Of a DNA stretch of 5,884 nucleotides, positions 5,012 to 5,884 are shown piece after piece. The position numbers and the translations under genes are program-made. The stretch spans positions 1 to 5,884 of the forward strand of contig JBBQNR010000133.1 of the NCBI GenBank assembly GCA_038330145.1. The letters are read 5' to 3'. Numbering within the stretch: the first letter of the stretch is position 1; every line of letters begins with the position of its first letter. The DNA comes from JBBQNR01 sp038330145. Its GTDB lineage: Bacteria > Actinomycetota > Thermoleophilia > Solirubrobacterales > JBBDJG01. The notes below the pieces were generated by a model. That model had not been told where the DNA came from. It searched no databases and saw only the letters and a list, made by a program, of their open reading frames with translations.

Positions 5012-5884
5012 TCAGTCGAGCGGGTGCATCGCCCCGCGGATCGTCTCGTGGACCACGCCCGCGCCGACCTCGAGCCGGCGCGCGATGTCCTCCATCACGT
5101 GCAGCTCGTCGTCGCTGACGACGCCGTCCGCCGCCGCGACGATCGTCAGGTGCTGGACCAACTGCGCGCGGTACAGCAGCGGCACCGCGAGCGCATCATT
5201 AATCCGGCCGTCGAGGTCGCGTAGCACCTTGTCGACGTCGGTCGGCGTATCTGCGTGGTCGCTCCCCAGCAGCCGGCCGATCGCGTCCAGCTCGCTCGCC
5301 TCGACCCCGCCCGAGGCCGCCGCCACCGCCACGCCCGCCGTGTACAGCAGCCGCCGCAGCGTGTCCGAGGTCTGGTTCTTCTCCTGAAGATACGTCGGCT
5401 CCATCAACTGCATGTCGCGGTCGACCATCGCCTCGACCTCGTCCAGCGTCCACGCGTCCAGGCTCGACTTGCCCATCGCGTCGAGGAACGGCTTGCTGCG
5501 GCTAAACGCCCACACCGCACGCACACGCACCGGGTTGTAGGGGTGCGTGCTGAAGCAGTCGAGCGTGTCCTCGTCGTACTCCTTCTCGCGCGCCTCCGGG
5601 GCCGACGCCAGGCTCTCCACCTGCCGCGCGAAGGTCGCGAGGTCGGGCACCACCCGCGCGCTCGCCATCCCGCTGGCCAGCTTGAAGAACCCGCTGGCGG
5701 CCGCCTGCGGGTCCTGGGCGCACAACAGACCAATGCGGTCCGCCGACAGCTCGGCGCTGCGACACCACGCATACAGCTTGAGCGACATGTGCCGCGACAC
5801 GAACGGGATCCCGAGCTCCTCGACCATCGCCGTCACCGGCATCGGCAGGCCGTAGTGGTCGAAGGCTGCGTGGCCGAGCTCGTG
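5012..5884 (-). CDS. M48-family zinc metallopeptidase with C-terminal TerB-like domain (5' end outside window)
   Basis: The frame enters at 5884 with HELGHAAFDHYG, the HExxH zinc motif (both histidines ligands, E catalytic), so the N-terminus lies beyond the window. The third zinc ligand is in RSAELSADRIGLL (E at about residue 45 of the 290 visible) and the conserved STHPYNPVRVRA follows at 112-124. This is the M48 (HtpX/Ste24-like) pattern. The last 100 or so residues form a helical TerB-like domain with two acidic loops, AAASGGVEASELDAI (188-202) and AAADGVVSDDELHVM (250-264). TerB domains bind metal and often attach to other stress modules. The ATG at 5842 is internal, since the zinc motif precedes it. 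No membrane segment is visible in this part. It converges with the AbiEii remnant, 37 bp apart with no clear terminator between. It uses high-GC codons and may be native flank. Confidence 0.85.
   Translation of the reverse strand, partial: HELGHAAFDHYGLPMPVTAMVEELGIPFVSRHMSLKLYAWCRSAELSADRIGLLCAQDPQAAASGFFKLASGMASARVVPDLATFARQVESLASAPEAREKEYDEDTLDCFSTHPYNPVRVRAVWAFSRSKPFLDAMGKSSLDAWTLDEVEAMVDRDMQLMEPTYLQEKNQTSDTLRRLLYTAGVAVAAASGGVEASELDAIGRLLGSDHADTPTDVDKVLRDLDGRINDALAVPLLYRAQLVQHLTIVAAADGVVSDDELHVMEDIARRLEVGAGVVHETIRGAMHPLD

Overview
The window looks like a decaying defence island from a high-GC bacterium. The flanking genes are about two-thirds G+C with strong C/G third-position bias. The repeated tail domain and the M48 peptidase with a TerB-like tail suggest Myxococcota or a similar high-GC lineage. 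That assignment is tentative, because no rRNA or marker gene is present.

Layout, left to right. Positions 1-106 are the 3' end of a gene whose last residues form a conserved tail (family motif FYKDGYTDLRGRFDY, visible in the longer copy). An acidic unknown protein follows (316-735, +), then an N-terminally truncated Abi_2 (AbiD/AbiF-like, HEPN-type) gene of clearly lower G+C (879-1610, +). Right after its stop codon lies a second, longer copy of the tail (1611-1878); 117 bp of it are identical to the window start. A small unknown minus-strand gene (1896-2192) overlaps a third, frameshifted tail copy (2163-2294). This third copy directly abuts the stop codon of the main intact gene, a minus-strand protein with four tandem winged-helix-like repeats and a C-terminal TIR-like domain of the CAP12/Pycsar-effector type (2294-3754). 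Upstream of it are a metallophosphoesterase scrap (minus, about 3897-3989), the C-terminal stump of an AbiEi antitoxin (+, about 3991-4152) and an AbiEii nucleotidyltransferase toxin broken by an internal deletion and frameshift (4142-4974, +). At the right edge, on the minus strand, is an M48 metallopeptidase with a TerB-like tail (5012-5884), running off the window.

How the parts relate. Three unrelated defence families (Abi_2, TIR effector, AbiE) lie within about 4 kb, and two are visibly damaged, so this is a turnover hotspot rather than one pathway. Only the four-repeat winged-helix/TIR protein looks complete. I infer a one-protein system in which nucleic-acid-binding repeats control a nucleotide-cleaving TIR domain. 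The tail fragments between cargo genes suggest that cargo was shuffled by recombination at copies of this tail. The M48/TerB gene may be ordinary chromosomal flank.
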